Assembly: GCF_012935695.1 (NCBI RefSeq)
Contig: NZ_CP052859.1
Span: forward strand, 847,001 to 911,000
Length of the DNA: 64,000 bases
From: Pseudomonas sp. ADAK18
GTDB lineage: Bacteria; Pseudomonadota; Gammaproteobacteria; Pseudomonadales; Pseudomonadaceae
Reading direction: 5' to 3'
A program made the translations under genes and the position numbers. Positions 17,537-26,400 of this stretch are shown one piece after another; within the stretch, counting starts at the first letter, position 1; each line of letters begins with the position of its first letter. The notes under the pieces are model-generated. The model searched no databases. It had not been told where the DNA came from and worked only from the letters and a program-made list of their open reading frames with translations.

Positions 17537-18088
17537 ATGCTGATGCGCTGGTTTGCAGTTCCAGCCCTGATGGTGGCTTTTAGCAGCGTCGCCATGGCCG
17601 CCGATTGCCCGCCGTTGCTTGAAGGCCAATTGCCCAAGTTGCGCGCCAAGGAATCCATCGACGTGTGCCAGCGCTTTGCCGGCAAGCCACTGGTGATCGT
17701 CAATACCGCCAGCTTCTGTGGCTTTGCGCCCCAGTTCAAAGGCCTGGAAGCCTTGTACCAGCGCTACAAGGGCGATGGCCTGGAGGTGATTGGCGTGCCG
17801 TCCGATGACTTCAAGCAGGAAGCCAAGACTGGTGAGGAGACGGCCAAGGTTTGTTATGTCAATTACGGTGTGACCTTCACCATGACCGAGCCACAAAAGG
17901 TCAAGGGACCGGATGCCGTGCATCTGTTCAAGGTCCTGGCGCAACAGAGCAGCGCGCCGAAGTGGAATTTCTACAAGTATGTGGTGGATCGCCAAGGCAA
18001 AGTGATTGCCAATTTCTCCAGCCTGATCAAGCCCGACAGCCCTGACCTGATCAAGGCGGTCGAGCAGGCACTGGCCTCCAAGCCCTGA
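17537..18088 (+). CDS. Periplasmic glutathione-peroxidase-like protein
   Basis: This 183-residue protein has a cleavable signal peptide (cut after VAMA, about residue 21) and a thioredoxin-fold GPx domain. The peroxidatic Cys61 lies in NTASFCGF, a second Cys106 is in [11 protein letters not shown], and the Trp-Asn pair is at 143-144 ([10 protein letters not shown]). The usual active-site Gln block (FPCNQF) is replaced by VPSDDF at about residues 88-92, so the canonical tetrad is incomplete. It probably reduces peroxides with a thioredoxin-like partner rather than glutathione, as is usual for Cys GPx. The gene is followed by a strong terminator. Confidence 0.86.
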   Translation: MLMRWFAVPALMVAFSSVAMAADCPPLLEGQLPKLRAKESIDVCQRFAGKPLVIVNTASFCGFAPQFKGLEALYQRYKGDGLEVIGVPSDDFKQEAKTGEETAKVCYVNYGVTFTMTEPQKVKGPDAVHLFKVLAQQSSAPKWNFYKYVVDRQGKVIANFSSLIKPDSPDLIKAVEQALASKP

Positions 18089-18101
18089 TCTGCGCCCATT
18101 G

Positions 18102-18140
18102 AAAAGCCCCGCCTCTTTCACAAGAGAGCGGGGCTTTTTG
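18102..18140 (+). terminator. Strong rho-independent terminator
   Basis: AAAAGCCCCGC pairs with GCGGGGCTTTT around a short CTCT/AGAG-extended stem, followed by T residues. Its A-tract on the other side lets it also serve the convergent fadL-like gene on the minus strand. Confidence 0.85.
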
Positions 18141-18175
18141 TATTCAACTGGCGAGCCCATCAGGCTCGCAGTGAA

Positions 18176-19450
18176 TCAGAACTTGTAGGTCGCACCCAAA
18201 GCGTAACCCCAAGCACTGTTGTCGTACTGGGCGCTGTAGTTGTTGCCTTTGCCACTACGGTTGACGTCGACTTTCTCTTCCCACAGGTAGGACAAGGCCG
18301 CATCGATAGTCAGGTCATCGGTGGCGTTGAAGCCCGCACCAAAGCTGACGGCTTTACGATCGCCCGTAGGGATACGAACCGAACGGTCGGTGTTGTTGGT
18401 TGGCGACTGGTCAACCGAGAAACCGGTACGCAGAACCCACTGCTTGTTGACTTGGAACGATGCACCAATGGCCGAGGCCCAGGTGTCGTGCCAGTTCTGT
18501 GGTTCGCTGATGGTGCCGATCGGGCCGGCTGCGCCACCGAGTTGCGCTGGAACGCCGTCGTTGTTGACGGTGATATCTTTCAGGCGGCTCCAGCGAGTCC
18601 AGGTGCTGCCCGCGTACACAGTCCACTGGTCATCCAGTTTTTGTGTGATCGAGAAGTCCACCGACTCTGGTGTGGTGATGTCCAGCGATGCGCCGTAGCG
18701 GCCACCGTTGAATGGGCCGAAGCCGGCACCGGAAATATTGGTGTGGCCGTCCAGCTTGTATTTGACCTTGGAGGTATACGTCAGACCAATGTTGGTCTTG
18801 TCGGTCGGAGTGACCAGAATACCGACCTTATAACCCCATGCAGTGTCATCACCCTTGATGTCCACCAGGCCATCATTACGGCCGAAGGTTTGTGCCAGAG
18901 GTGTGGACGACGTCAACTGACCGCTGATCTTGTTGATCGTCGGACCGAAACCCACGGAAACGTATTGGTTGAAGGCGTAGCTGACCGTTGGCTGGAAGGT
19001 GACGACTTTAACGTCGCTCTTCTTGCCGTAGTAACGGCCACCGAAGCTGTCTTCGTAGTTGGTTATCAGACCAAACGGAGCATAGATACCGAGACCAAAG
19101 GCCAGATCATCAGTGGCTTTCTTGACCGCAAACAGCATCGGGACTTTGGTAAATGGAACCATGTCGCCGTCATTGGTGCTGCCAGGTGGCCCACCGTTGG
19201 CATGTCTGATATCGGTCTTGGCGTCGATGGCTGCGACACCACCAGTAATTTGGTCGCGCTTGAGGCGAGACATACCGGCAGGGTTGCCAGCAACAATACT
19301 TGCATCATCGGCAGATGAAGATCGCCCCGCATAACCGGTACCCATCCCACTGATGCTCTGTTCGTTGAGGGCGAAGCCGCTCGCGAACAGTTGGGAGGAA
19401 GCCATTGCAACGGCGAGGCTAAGTGTGGTCTTGAGCATTACTTTTTTCAT
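18176..19450 (-). CDS. OmpP1/FadL family outer-membrane transporter
   Basis: This 424-residue protein has a signal peptide (MKKVMLKTTLSLAVAMASSQ, cut near LFASG), then the N-terminal hatch region GFALNEQSISGMGTGYAGR and NPAGMSRL, and a 14-strand beta-barrel that ends in an aromatic residue (ALGATYKF). FadL proteins move long-chain fatty acids or other hydrophobic compounds through the outer membrane by lateral diffusion. The exact substrate is unknown. The start has GGAG ten bases upstream. Transcription converges on the peroxidase gene across the shared terminator. Confidence 0.9.
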   Translation of the reverse strand: MKKVMLKTTLSLAVAMASSQLFASGFALNEQSISGMGTGYAGRSSSADDASIVAGNPAGMSRLKRDQITGGVAAIDAKTDIRHANGGPPGSTNDGDMVPFTKVPMLFAVKKATDDLAFGLGIYAPFGLITNYEDSFGGRYYGKKSDVKVVTFQPTVSYAFNQYVSVGFGPTINKISGQLTSSTPLAQTFGRNDGLVDIKGDDTAWGYKVGILVTPTDKTNIGLTYTSKVKYKLDGHTNISGAGFGPFNGGRYGASLDITTPESVDFSITQKLDDQWTVYAGSTWTRWSRLKDITVNNDGVPAQLGGAAGPIGTISEPQNWHDTWASAIGASFQVNKQWVLRTGFSVDQSPTNNTDRSVRIPTGDRKAVSFGAGFNATDDLTIDAALSYLWEEKVDVNRSGKGNNYSAQYDNSAWGYALGATYKF

Positions 19451-19596
19451 TATTAGAACTCCGTGGTGATCACCGCTGCGGAAAGTATCAATAAATTTAC
19501 GTTAGCGCTATAGGCTGTAACGCAGGAGATAGAGCGGTTTTGTAGGACAATCTGACGAAAATCTCTGATTTTTACTGAATCTTGCAAATTGCCCGG

Positions 19597-20079
19597 TCAA
19601 CAGGCCACTTGATTCAAGGGGGATACACAGGTTTGCCAGGCGCGGGTGTAGTCCCGCAGTCGGCCCTGAGGGTGAAATATTTCTCGCCAGATGCGCGCCA
19701 TCGCCAGCACATCGTCTGGCGGGGGCAGTGCAGGGCGGTGTTGTTCTACCAGCAGCCAGGCAATGGCTGTGGCGTAACGCAGGTTGACCGTCAACTCCAG
19801 TTGCGGGCCGCTGAAGAAAGCATGCTGGCTGGCCAAGCCACGTACCAGGCTGGCACGTTCTGGATCCAGGGCCAGGTAGTCGTCCCACAGGGCACGGTGG
19901 CGCGGTTCGGTAATGCTATAGAGGCCATGGCCGCGGCGGTCATGCAAGGCTGAACCGAGGGCTGACTGGCTGGCAGCGATACCCAGCAGCAGGAATTCTG
20001 CGGTGGGGCTATGACGGCCCAAGTAAATCAAGGTGGGCCGGATCACATAACGACACAATTCGCTGGCGGCGATACCCAT
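19597..20079 (-). CDS. Conserved hypothetical protein, 160 aa
   Basis: I do not recognise this family. The protein is soluble and mostly helical, with tryptophan-containing blocks (RALWDDYLALDP, ARIWREIFHPQGRLRDYTRAWQTC) and a central LLLGIAASQSALGSALHDRRGHGLY. The start has GAGG six bases upstream, and codon use is like its neighbours, so it is probably real. It precedes the fadL-like gene on the same strand with a 146-bp gap. The repeated short Ala/Leu helices could suggest a lysozyme-like or phage-related helical fold, but that is only an impression. Confidence 0.65.
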   Translation of the reverse strand: MGIAASELCRYVIRPTLIYLGRHSPTAEFLLLGIAASQSALGSALHDRRGHGLYSITEPRHRALWDDYLALDPERASLVRGLASQHAFFSGPQLELTVNLRYATAIAWLLVEQHRPALPPPDDVLAMARIWREIFHPQGRLRDYTRAWQTCVSPLNQVAC

Positions 20080-20308
20080 AATTGCCTCGATCCATGAAAG
20101 TAGTCGGCGAGTCCTGAGAGGATAGGGCTTGGCAGCGGTGGATCGGATCTCAGGCTCACCGGAAGCGGATCATGCCGCTTGAGTTGAAGTGTAGTGTCAT
20201 ACTCACGATGTAAAGGACTGTTTTTAAAATATTTTCATCATTTAGTTATAATGTTTATATCTATTTGCTCTTAGGTAAAACAGCGAATACTTGAATTTCA
20301 GGCAATAA

Positions 20309-20336
20309 AAAACCCCGCCATTTAGACGGGGTTTTG
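20309..20336 (-). terminator. Rho-independent terminator of the 74-aa gene
   Basis: AAAACCCCG and CGGGGTTTT form a stem around ATTTAGA-type loop bases, and on the minus strand it is followed by TTTTTTATTG. It lies about 20 bases past the stop codon of the gene at 20358-20582. Confidence 0.8.
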
Positions 20337-20357
20337 TGTTTCAGCGATCCGGGTCGA

Positions 20358-20582
20358 TCAGGCAATCAATGCCTGACGGGTACGCTCGATCACGGCCTGC
20401 AGCGGCTCTGCGCTGGAGTATTGATCGGGGTACAGGCGTTCGCTGTGACGAGCGATGCCGTGTTCGTTGACCAGGGTGAAGCTGAAGCAGCCTTTGCGAG
20501 CAGCCATGATCAGGCAGTTCATTGGAGCAAAAGCATTAGTGAGGGTGCGAATGGCATCCTGAGTGTGGATTTGATTAGACAT
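20358..20582 (-). CDS. Small conserved protein, 74 aa, possibly DUF3509-like
   Basis: The small acidic-to-neutral protein has the layout AFAPMNCLIMAARKGCFSF, then a short beta section and a C-terminal helix EPLQAVIERTRQALIA. This resembles Pseudomonas DUF3509 proteins in length and pattern (AFAP, then a variable strand section, then Q..VI..IR..L), but the match is from memory and weak. Function unknown. A dedicated terminator follows it. The ribosome site is AGGAA about 12 bases before the ATG, which is suboptimal. Confidence 0.6.
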   Translation of the reverse strand: MSNQIHTQDAIRTLTNAFAPMNCLIMAARKGCFSFTLVNEHGIARHSERLYPDQYSSAEPLQAVIERTRQALIA

Positions 20583-21510
20583 ATTATGGGTGTTCCTACA
20601 AATGACACGGATAAGAACCGTGCAACGTTAAAACGTTCCAGTGACGCTGATCACCATTGATCAAGCGAAGAACCCGACTGGAACAAAGCAGCCAGTTTGA
20701 AGCGCTAAATAGTTTGGCGCGCTTGGGCTGGCAGGTAGGTACTTAGGAGGGCAGGCAACACAACAGGGGCAAAGGTTCTGGGCCCAGGGTGAAGATCCTG
20801 ATCAATTTGCAGGTTGGTTCGGTCAGAGTATTGAGACTTCGCGACACCCTTTGCATTATTCAAAGGCTGTGTCGTCGCAAGTGATACCTGGAAACCATCG
20901 AGGTGGTCGATCCCGTGTTGTCGGCAGGTGCTCTCTTTAGGGAGGGTGCCGTGGGGATTTGTTCGACCAGAATTGACTTTCAGCTTGGTACTAACGCCGC
21001 GGATAGTAACGGATTGAAACAGAGAAAGGAAGTGTGCTAGGTAAAATACTTTGGGCGCCCCCTGCAAACGTCGGCAGGCCCGGGGCTGCGTACACACCGG
21101 CGCTGTAGGACCAGGCAGGTGACGTACCAAGGATATGGGAGCGGTGCACGTTTCGGGGGGGGGGGCGGTAACGTTATGGGGTAACCCTGGGCCAAAAAGA
21201 GGTAGTGATATAACCATCCAGTGGGTAGTTGTGCACATTGGTTGCGTAGTGTGTCACCGCACTGTCACCTCGCCTGCGAGACCTTCGGTTGCCTGCAATG
21301 AAAATTTAAGTCAATGAAAAATCTGGCTTTTTTTTATTGGTGAAAAAATCGTCAGTTTGACTGCGGCCCCCATTCCATGGGGCTTTGCGCGAGTTAAAGA
21401 ACGGTTGTCCACTGAGTTATCCACAGCTTCTGTGGATTGTCCCAAGCGCTTGCTCTAGGACGGGCGTGCAGGGTTTTTTCAGCTTTACCTGTACGAAAAA
21501 AGGAGTAGAG
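20583..21510. other. Gene-free stretch of about 930 bp
   Basis: No frame here has convincing coding character. The longest open frame, on the minus strand (20705-21238), has erratic composition and no homology I recognise. Visible items are an 11-G homopolymer (21155-21165), an A/T-rich tract with TTTTTTTT near 21,330, a CCCCAT/ATGGGG hairpin near 21,367-21,383, a DnaA-box-like palindrome (21417-21438), and the palindrome CAAGCGCTTG (21443-21452). It could hold an unrecognised small RNA or be a decayed region; sequence alone does not decide. Confidence 0.5.
21417..21438. promoter_or_regulatory. Pair of DnaA-box-like sites, inverted
   Basis: TTATCCACA (21417-21425) fits the DnaA box consensus exactly. 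TGTGGATTG (21431-21439) is an inverted near-match to it across a 5-bp gap. The pair also forms a CCACAG/CTGTGG hairpin. No further boxes or AT-rich unwinding region are near, so it is not an origin; a DnaA-responsive promoter site or chance are both possible. Confidence 0.35.
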
Positions 21511-21867
21511 TTGCGCGCCTTTCGTCCTGTCCCACAGTGCTTTATGAAGTTTCGCTCAGTATCACCATCTGTTACCGACAGCCCTCAGGTTGTTACCGCC
21601 CCCAAGCGTTTTTCCTTGAAAGTGGCTTTGTGGTTGCTCGATAGCCCGCGCCTGGGTGATAACCCCAACGTCAAACATTTCGCCGGGCATCTGCTCAAGC
21701 AGCCGGCTCGTGAAGGTATAGTCGCGGCGCAAAGCCGGCTGGGCCAATTGATGTGCCGTGAGTGCGGCAATGCCCGGGACCGTCGCATTGGCCATGACTT
21801 ACTGCGTCAAGCCGCTCGCGCCGGCGACCGTCGCGCCCTGCGGGAATTGGGCCAGATCGAAGACTGA
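21511..21867 (+). CDS. Small Sel1-repeat-like protein
   Basis: This protein of about 118 residues has a helical C-terminal half of Sel1/TPR type (AAQSRLGQLMCRECGNARDRRIGHDLLRQAARAG, shortened here to AAQSRLGQLM and LLRQAARAGDRRAL). Two starts are possible. The TTG at 21511 has a near-perfect AAGGAG five bases upstream; the ATG at 21544 (MKFRSVSPSV) has none and gives 107 residues. The TTG is preferred for that reason. Sel1-like proteins mediate protein contacts; the partner is unknown. It lies 61 bp before rmuC on the same strand. Confidence 0.7.
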   Translation: MRAFRPVPQCFMKFRSVSPSVTDSPQVVTAPKRFSLKVALWLLDSPRLGDNPNVKHFAGHLLKQPAREGIVAAQSRLGQLMCRECGNARDRRIGHDLLRQAARAGDRRALRELGQIED

Positions 21868-21928
21868 GCTGTCCTCCTCGCGTCAGCTTGGTTAACCTTC
21901 CTTTTTCAGAGTATTGGCAGGAATGGCT

Positions 21929-23407
21929 ATGGCTTTTGACTGGACCAGTGTGGCGCTGGGTCTCGCCGGTGCGGCATTGCCGCTTTTGGCGTTGTGCTGG
22001 CAGGTTCAGCGACGGCTGAATGAGCGGATGGCCGGCAGAGAGCTGTTGGAAGAGCGCCTGGCCATGGCCCAACTGGCGCAGGAAGGGCTGGCGGCGCAAC
22101 TGGATGCCAGTCGCGATGAGATCAGCGACCTGAGCCAGGCCAATGCCGTCAAGCAGGCGGATTTAGCTGCCGTGCGCCGGGAAGTCGAATTACTGCAGAT
22201 AGACCGCGACAATGCCCGTGACGCTGCTCACGCCTGGAACCTGGATCGCTCCGCCAAGGAAGTCGAGTTACGTCGCCTGGACGCTTTGTCCGCTTCCCTG
22301 CGCGCCGAACTGCGTGAACAACAGGAAAGCCACCAACAACGCCTCAACGACCTGCAAGGCTCACGGGACGAGCTGCGCGCGCAGTTCGCCGAGTTGGCCG
22401 GGAAAATCTTCGACGAGCGCGAACAACGTTTTGCCGAAACCAGCCAGCAGCGCCTTGGGCAGTTACTCGATCCGCTCAAGGAGCGCATCCAGTCCTTTGA
22501 AAAGCGTGTGGAAGAAAGCTACCAGACCGAGGCGCGGGAGCGGTTCTCCCTGGCCAAAGAGTTGGAACGCCTGCAACAGCTGAACCTGCGTCTTTCCGAT
22601 GAAGCCACCAATCTGACCCGTGCGCTGAAGGGGCAGAAGACCCAGGGTAACTGGGGGGAGTTGATTCTTGAGCGGGTGTTGGAACATGCGGGCCTGGAGA
22701 AGGGCCGCGAGTACCAGACCCAGGTCAGCCTCAAGGGCCCGGACGGCGAGCGCTTCCAGCCTGACGTGTTGATCATGCTGCCGGGCGACAAACAGGTGGT
22801 GGTGGATTCCAAGGTCAGCCTGACGGCGTATCAGCAGTATGTGGTCGCAGATGATGAGGTCATCGGCCAGGCGGCACTCAAGCAGCACGTACTGTCCCTG
22901 CGCACCCATGTCAAAGGGCTGGCGGGCAAAGATTACAAGCGTCTGGAAGGTCTGCACAGCCTGGACTTTGTCCTGCTGTTCGTGCCCATCGAAGCGGCAT
23001 TTTCGGCCGCGCTGCAGGTCGAGCCAAACCTGTTCCAGGAGGCGTTCGATCGCAATATCGTCATCGTTAGCCCGACAACGTTATTGGCGACCTTGCGGGT
23101 GATCGACAGCCTGTGGAAGCAGGAACGGCAAAGCCAGAACGCCCGGGAAATTGCCGAGCGCGCCGGCTGGCTGTACGACAAGTTCGTACTGTTTATCCAG
23201 GATCTGGATGAGGTGGGCAATCGCCTGCAGCAGTTGGACAAGGCTTACAGTGCGGCGAGGAACAAGCTGACAGATGGGCGTGGGAATTTGGTCAGTCGGA
23301 CCGAGCAACTGAAGCTGCTCGGTGCTCGTGCCAGTAAAAGCCTGCCGTCGGATCTGCTGGAGCGGGCGATGACCGATGAAGACGGTGTGGCGCAGTTGCC
23401 GGAATAA
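21929..23407 (+). CDS. rmuC: DNA recombination protein RmuC
   Basis: This 492-residue protein has one N-terminal membrane helix (about residues 6-26), a long coiled coil rich in Glu, Arg and Gln (about 30-200), and a C-terminal nuclease-like RmuC domain (TQGNWGELILERVLE, PDVLIMLPGDKQVVVDSKVS, LLFVPIEAAF). RmuC limits DNA inversions at short inverted repeats in E. coli, which is of interest given the many REP pairs here. The ATG at 21929 is chosen over 21923 and a TTG at 21914 because AGGA then sits six bases upstream. Confidence 0.92.
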   Translation: MAFDWTSVALGLAGAALPLLALCWQVQRRLNERMAGRELLEERLAMAQLAQEGLAAQLDASRDEISDLSQANAVKQADLAAVRREVELLQIDRDNARDAAHAWNLDRSAKEVELRRLDALSASLRAELREQQESHQQRLNDLQGSRDELRAQFAELAGKIFDEREQRFAETSQQRLGQLLDPLKERIQSFEKRVEESYQTEARERFSLAKELERLQQLNLRLSDEATNLTRALKGQKTQGNWGELILERVLEHAGLEKGREYQTQVSLKGPDGERFQPDVLIMLPGDKQVVVDSKVSLTAYQQYVVADDEVIGQAALKQHVLSLRTHVKGLAGKDYKRLEGLHSLDFVLLFVPIEAAFSAALQVEPNLFQEAFDRNIVIVSPTTLLATLRVIDSLWKQERQSQNAREIAERAGWLYDKFVLFIQDLDEVGNRLQQLDKAYSAARNKLTDGRGNLVSRTEQLKLLGARASKSLPSDLLERAMTDEDGVAQLPE

Positions 23408-23413
23408 GTTCGG

Positions 23414-26400
23414 TCACAGCGGCAAATGCCGACTCAGCAACGCCCGCAACGCCGCCGGTTTCACCGGCTTGGCCAGATAATCCAATCCTGCCCCATGCAC
23501 CTCGGCGACCATCTCCGGCCGCCCATCGGCACTGATCACTACGCCCGGGATCGGTTCCGCCAATTGGGCACGCAGCCAACCCATCAATTCGGTGCCAGTC
23601 TCGCCGTGGTCCAAGTGGTAGTCCACCAGCGCCAGTTGCGGTCGCATCCCTTCGGCCAGCAACGCGGCGCATTGTGCCTGGTCGCGGGCGGTAAAGACCT
23701 CGCAGCCCCAGCGGCTGAGCAGGCTGCGCATGCCAATCAGGATGCTCTCTTCGTTGTCCACGCACAGCACCTGGGCGCCGCTCAGTGGCAGGCCATTTTC
23801 CAGCGTCGGCTTGACCTGCGGGCTGGACTGCGTCCGAGCCAATGGTACCCGGACACTGAACACGCTGCCCTTGCGTGGCCATGAGCGCACGCTCAAGCGG
23901 TGACCGAGCACTCGGCACAGCCCATCGGCAATCGCCAACCCAAGCCCCAGGCCTTTTTCGGCGCGGGTTTGATGGCTGTCCAGGCGTTTGAACTCTTCGA
24001 AAATCACTTTCTGCTTGTCTTGGGGGATGCCGGGGCCACGGTCCCAGACCTCCAGGCACAACTCACCTTGGCGGCGTCGTACGCCTAATAGCACCGGGCC
24101 GTCGGCATAGCGGAAAGCGTTGGTCAGGAAGTTCTGCAGGATCCGTCTTAGTAGCTTGATATCGCTGTCGACGCGCAAGCGACTGCCCCGTAAGCGGAAG
24201 CGCAAGCCTTGCTCCTGGGCCAGGGCCTTGAACTCGGCGCCCAAGGTGTCGAACAGTTCGTTAAGGACAAAAGGCTGGCGCTGTGGGTTGATCTTGCCGT
24301 TCTCCAGGCGCGAAATATCCAGCAGGTCGCTGATCAGGTCTTCGGCCGAACGCAGTGAACTGTCCAGGTGCTGCACCAATTGCCGGGCTTCCCCGGACAA
24401 GCCGTCGTTCTGGTGGGAGAGGGCGGCGGAAAACAGTCGCGCAGCGTTCAGCGGTTGCATCAGGTCATGGCTGACGGCCGCAAGAAAGCGGGTTTTCGAT
24501 TGGCTGGCCGACTCGGCAACGCCCTTGGCATCGGTTAGTGCGACGTTCAGTTGCGATAACTCATGGGTTCGTTCGGTAACCCGCTGTTCCAGGCCTTCGT
24601 TGGCCTCCGTCAATGCCTGCTCGGCCTCGCGGAAGGCGGTGATGTCGGTGAAACTCATGACAAAGCCGCCGCCGGGCATCGGGTTGCCGATCAGCTCGAT
24701 CACTCGGCCATTGGGGAACAGCCGCTCTGAGGTATGGGCGCGCCCCTGGCGCATCCAGTGCAGGCGACGAGCCACGTGCACTTCGGCTTCGCCGGGACCG
24801 CACAGCCCGCGCTCGGCGTTGTAGCGAATAATGTCGGCAATCGGCCGGCCGACGCTGATCAGCCCATCGGGGTAGTTGAACAGTTCCAGGTAGCGGCGGT
24901 TCCAGGCCACCAGCTTGAGGGACTGGTCGACCACGCTGATGCCTTGGGTGATGTTTTCGATGGCTCCTTGCAGCAGGGCACGGTTGAACTGCAGCACTTC
25001 GGACGCTTCGTCGGCGATCCGCACTACGTCCTCCAACTGCATTTCCCTGCCTTCAATGGCTGCTTTCACTACGGCTCGGGTCGACGAGGCCCCCAGCACA
25101 CCAGCCAGCAGCCGCTCGGTGTGGGCGATCCAATCGTTGTCGGCGTTCTGGTTCGGATTGAAGCCTTTGCCCTGGCGATAGGCGAAGCGGACAAAACTCT
25201 GCTGCGCTCGTTCCTCACCGACAAATCGCGCGGCCAGGCTGAGCAAATCGTTGATCTGCACCGAGAGCATGGAGCGGGCGCTGGCTCGCTGGCTGGTTTC
25301 CTGGCCGATAAACCGCCCGGCCTGCCAGTGCTCCGACACCCGCGTGCGCGACAGCATCGAGACCCAGACAAACAGCGTGAAGTTACCCGCCAGAGACAAC
25401 ACCACGCCTTGAGTCAGCGGGGTGATGGGCAGGCCCAGAGGATTGCCGTGCAGCCAGGTCAGGCCTGGGAAAACACTCAGCGACCAGCCCAGGCTATGGG
25501 CGGCAATCGGCAGGATCAACGTGTAGAACCACAGGAATGTCCCGGCCGCGAGTCCGGCAAACACGCCGCGACGGTTGGCTTGTTTCCAGTACAGCGCGCC
25601 GAGCATCGCAGGGGCCAATTGGGTGACGGCGGCGAAGGCGATCTGGCCGATGGTCGCCAGGCTTGCGGTGGAGCCCAGCAGGCGGTAGCTGACGTAGGCC
25701 AGCAGCAGAATGATCACGATGCTGACCCGGCGCACCGAGAGCATCCAGTGACGGAACACTTCGAACGGACGTTCGGCGTTGGTGCGGCGTAGTAACCACG
25801 GCAACAGCATGTCGTTGGAGACCATGGTCGACAGCGCCACGCTGGCCACGATCACCATGCCGGTGGCCGCCGAGGCACCGCCGATAAATGCCAGCAGCGC
25901 CAGGGCTGGATGCGCTTCGGCCAGTGGCAGGCTGATCACATAGGAGTCGGGCAGCACGGATCCCGGCAGCAGCATTTTCCCGCCCAGGGCAATCGGTACC
26001 ACGAACAGCGCGGCAAGAATCAGGTACGCCGGGAATACCCACTTGGCCAGGCGCAGGTCCTGGGGTTCGATATTTTCCACCACCGTCACATGAAACTGTC
26101 GTGGCAGGCAGATGATCGCCATCATCGCCACGCCGGTCTGGACCACCATCGATGGCCAGTTGATGGTTTCCTTCCAGTACTCCTCTAGCCGTGGTGCCAG
26201 CATCGCCTGGCTGAACAGGTCATCGAAACCGTCGTACAGGCCGTAGGTCACGAACGCACCGACGGCAAGGAAAGCGAACAGCTTGACCAGGGATTCAAAG
26301 GCAATCGCCAGCACCATGCCGCGATGGTGCTCCGTGGCATCGAGGTTGCGGGTGCCAAAGACTATGGTGAACAGTGCCAGCACCAGGGACACGATGAGCG

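Noticed and set aside
20705..21238. 177-codon open frame on the minus strand in the gene-free region
   Set aside because: No recognisable domain, erratic composition with many rare residues, no ribosome site, and it spans the G run. Treated as chance.
21417..21452. Replication origin
   Set aside because: Only one exact and one near DnaA box, no AT-rich unwinding region, and no dnaA/dnaN/gidA neighbours.
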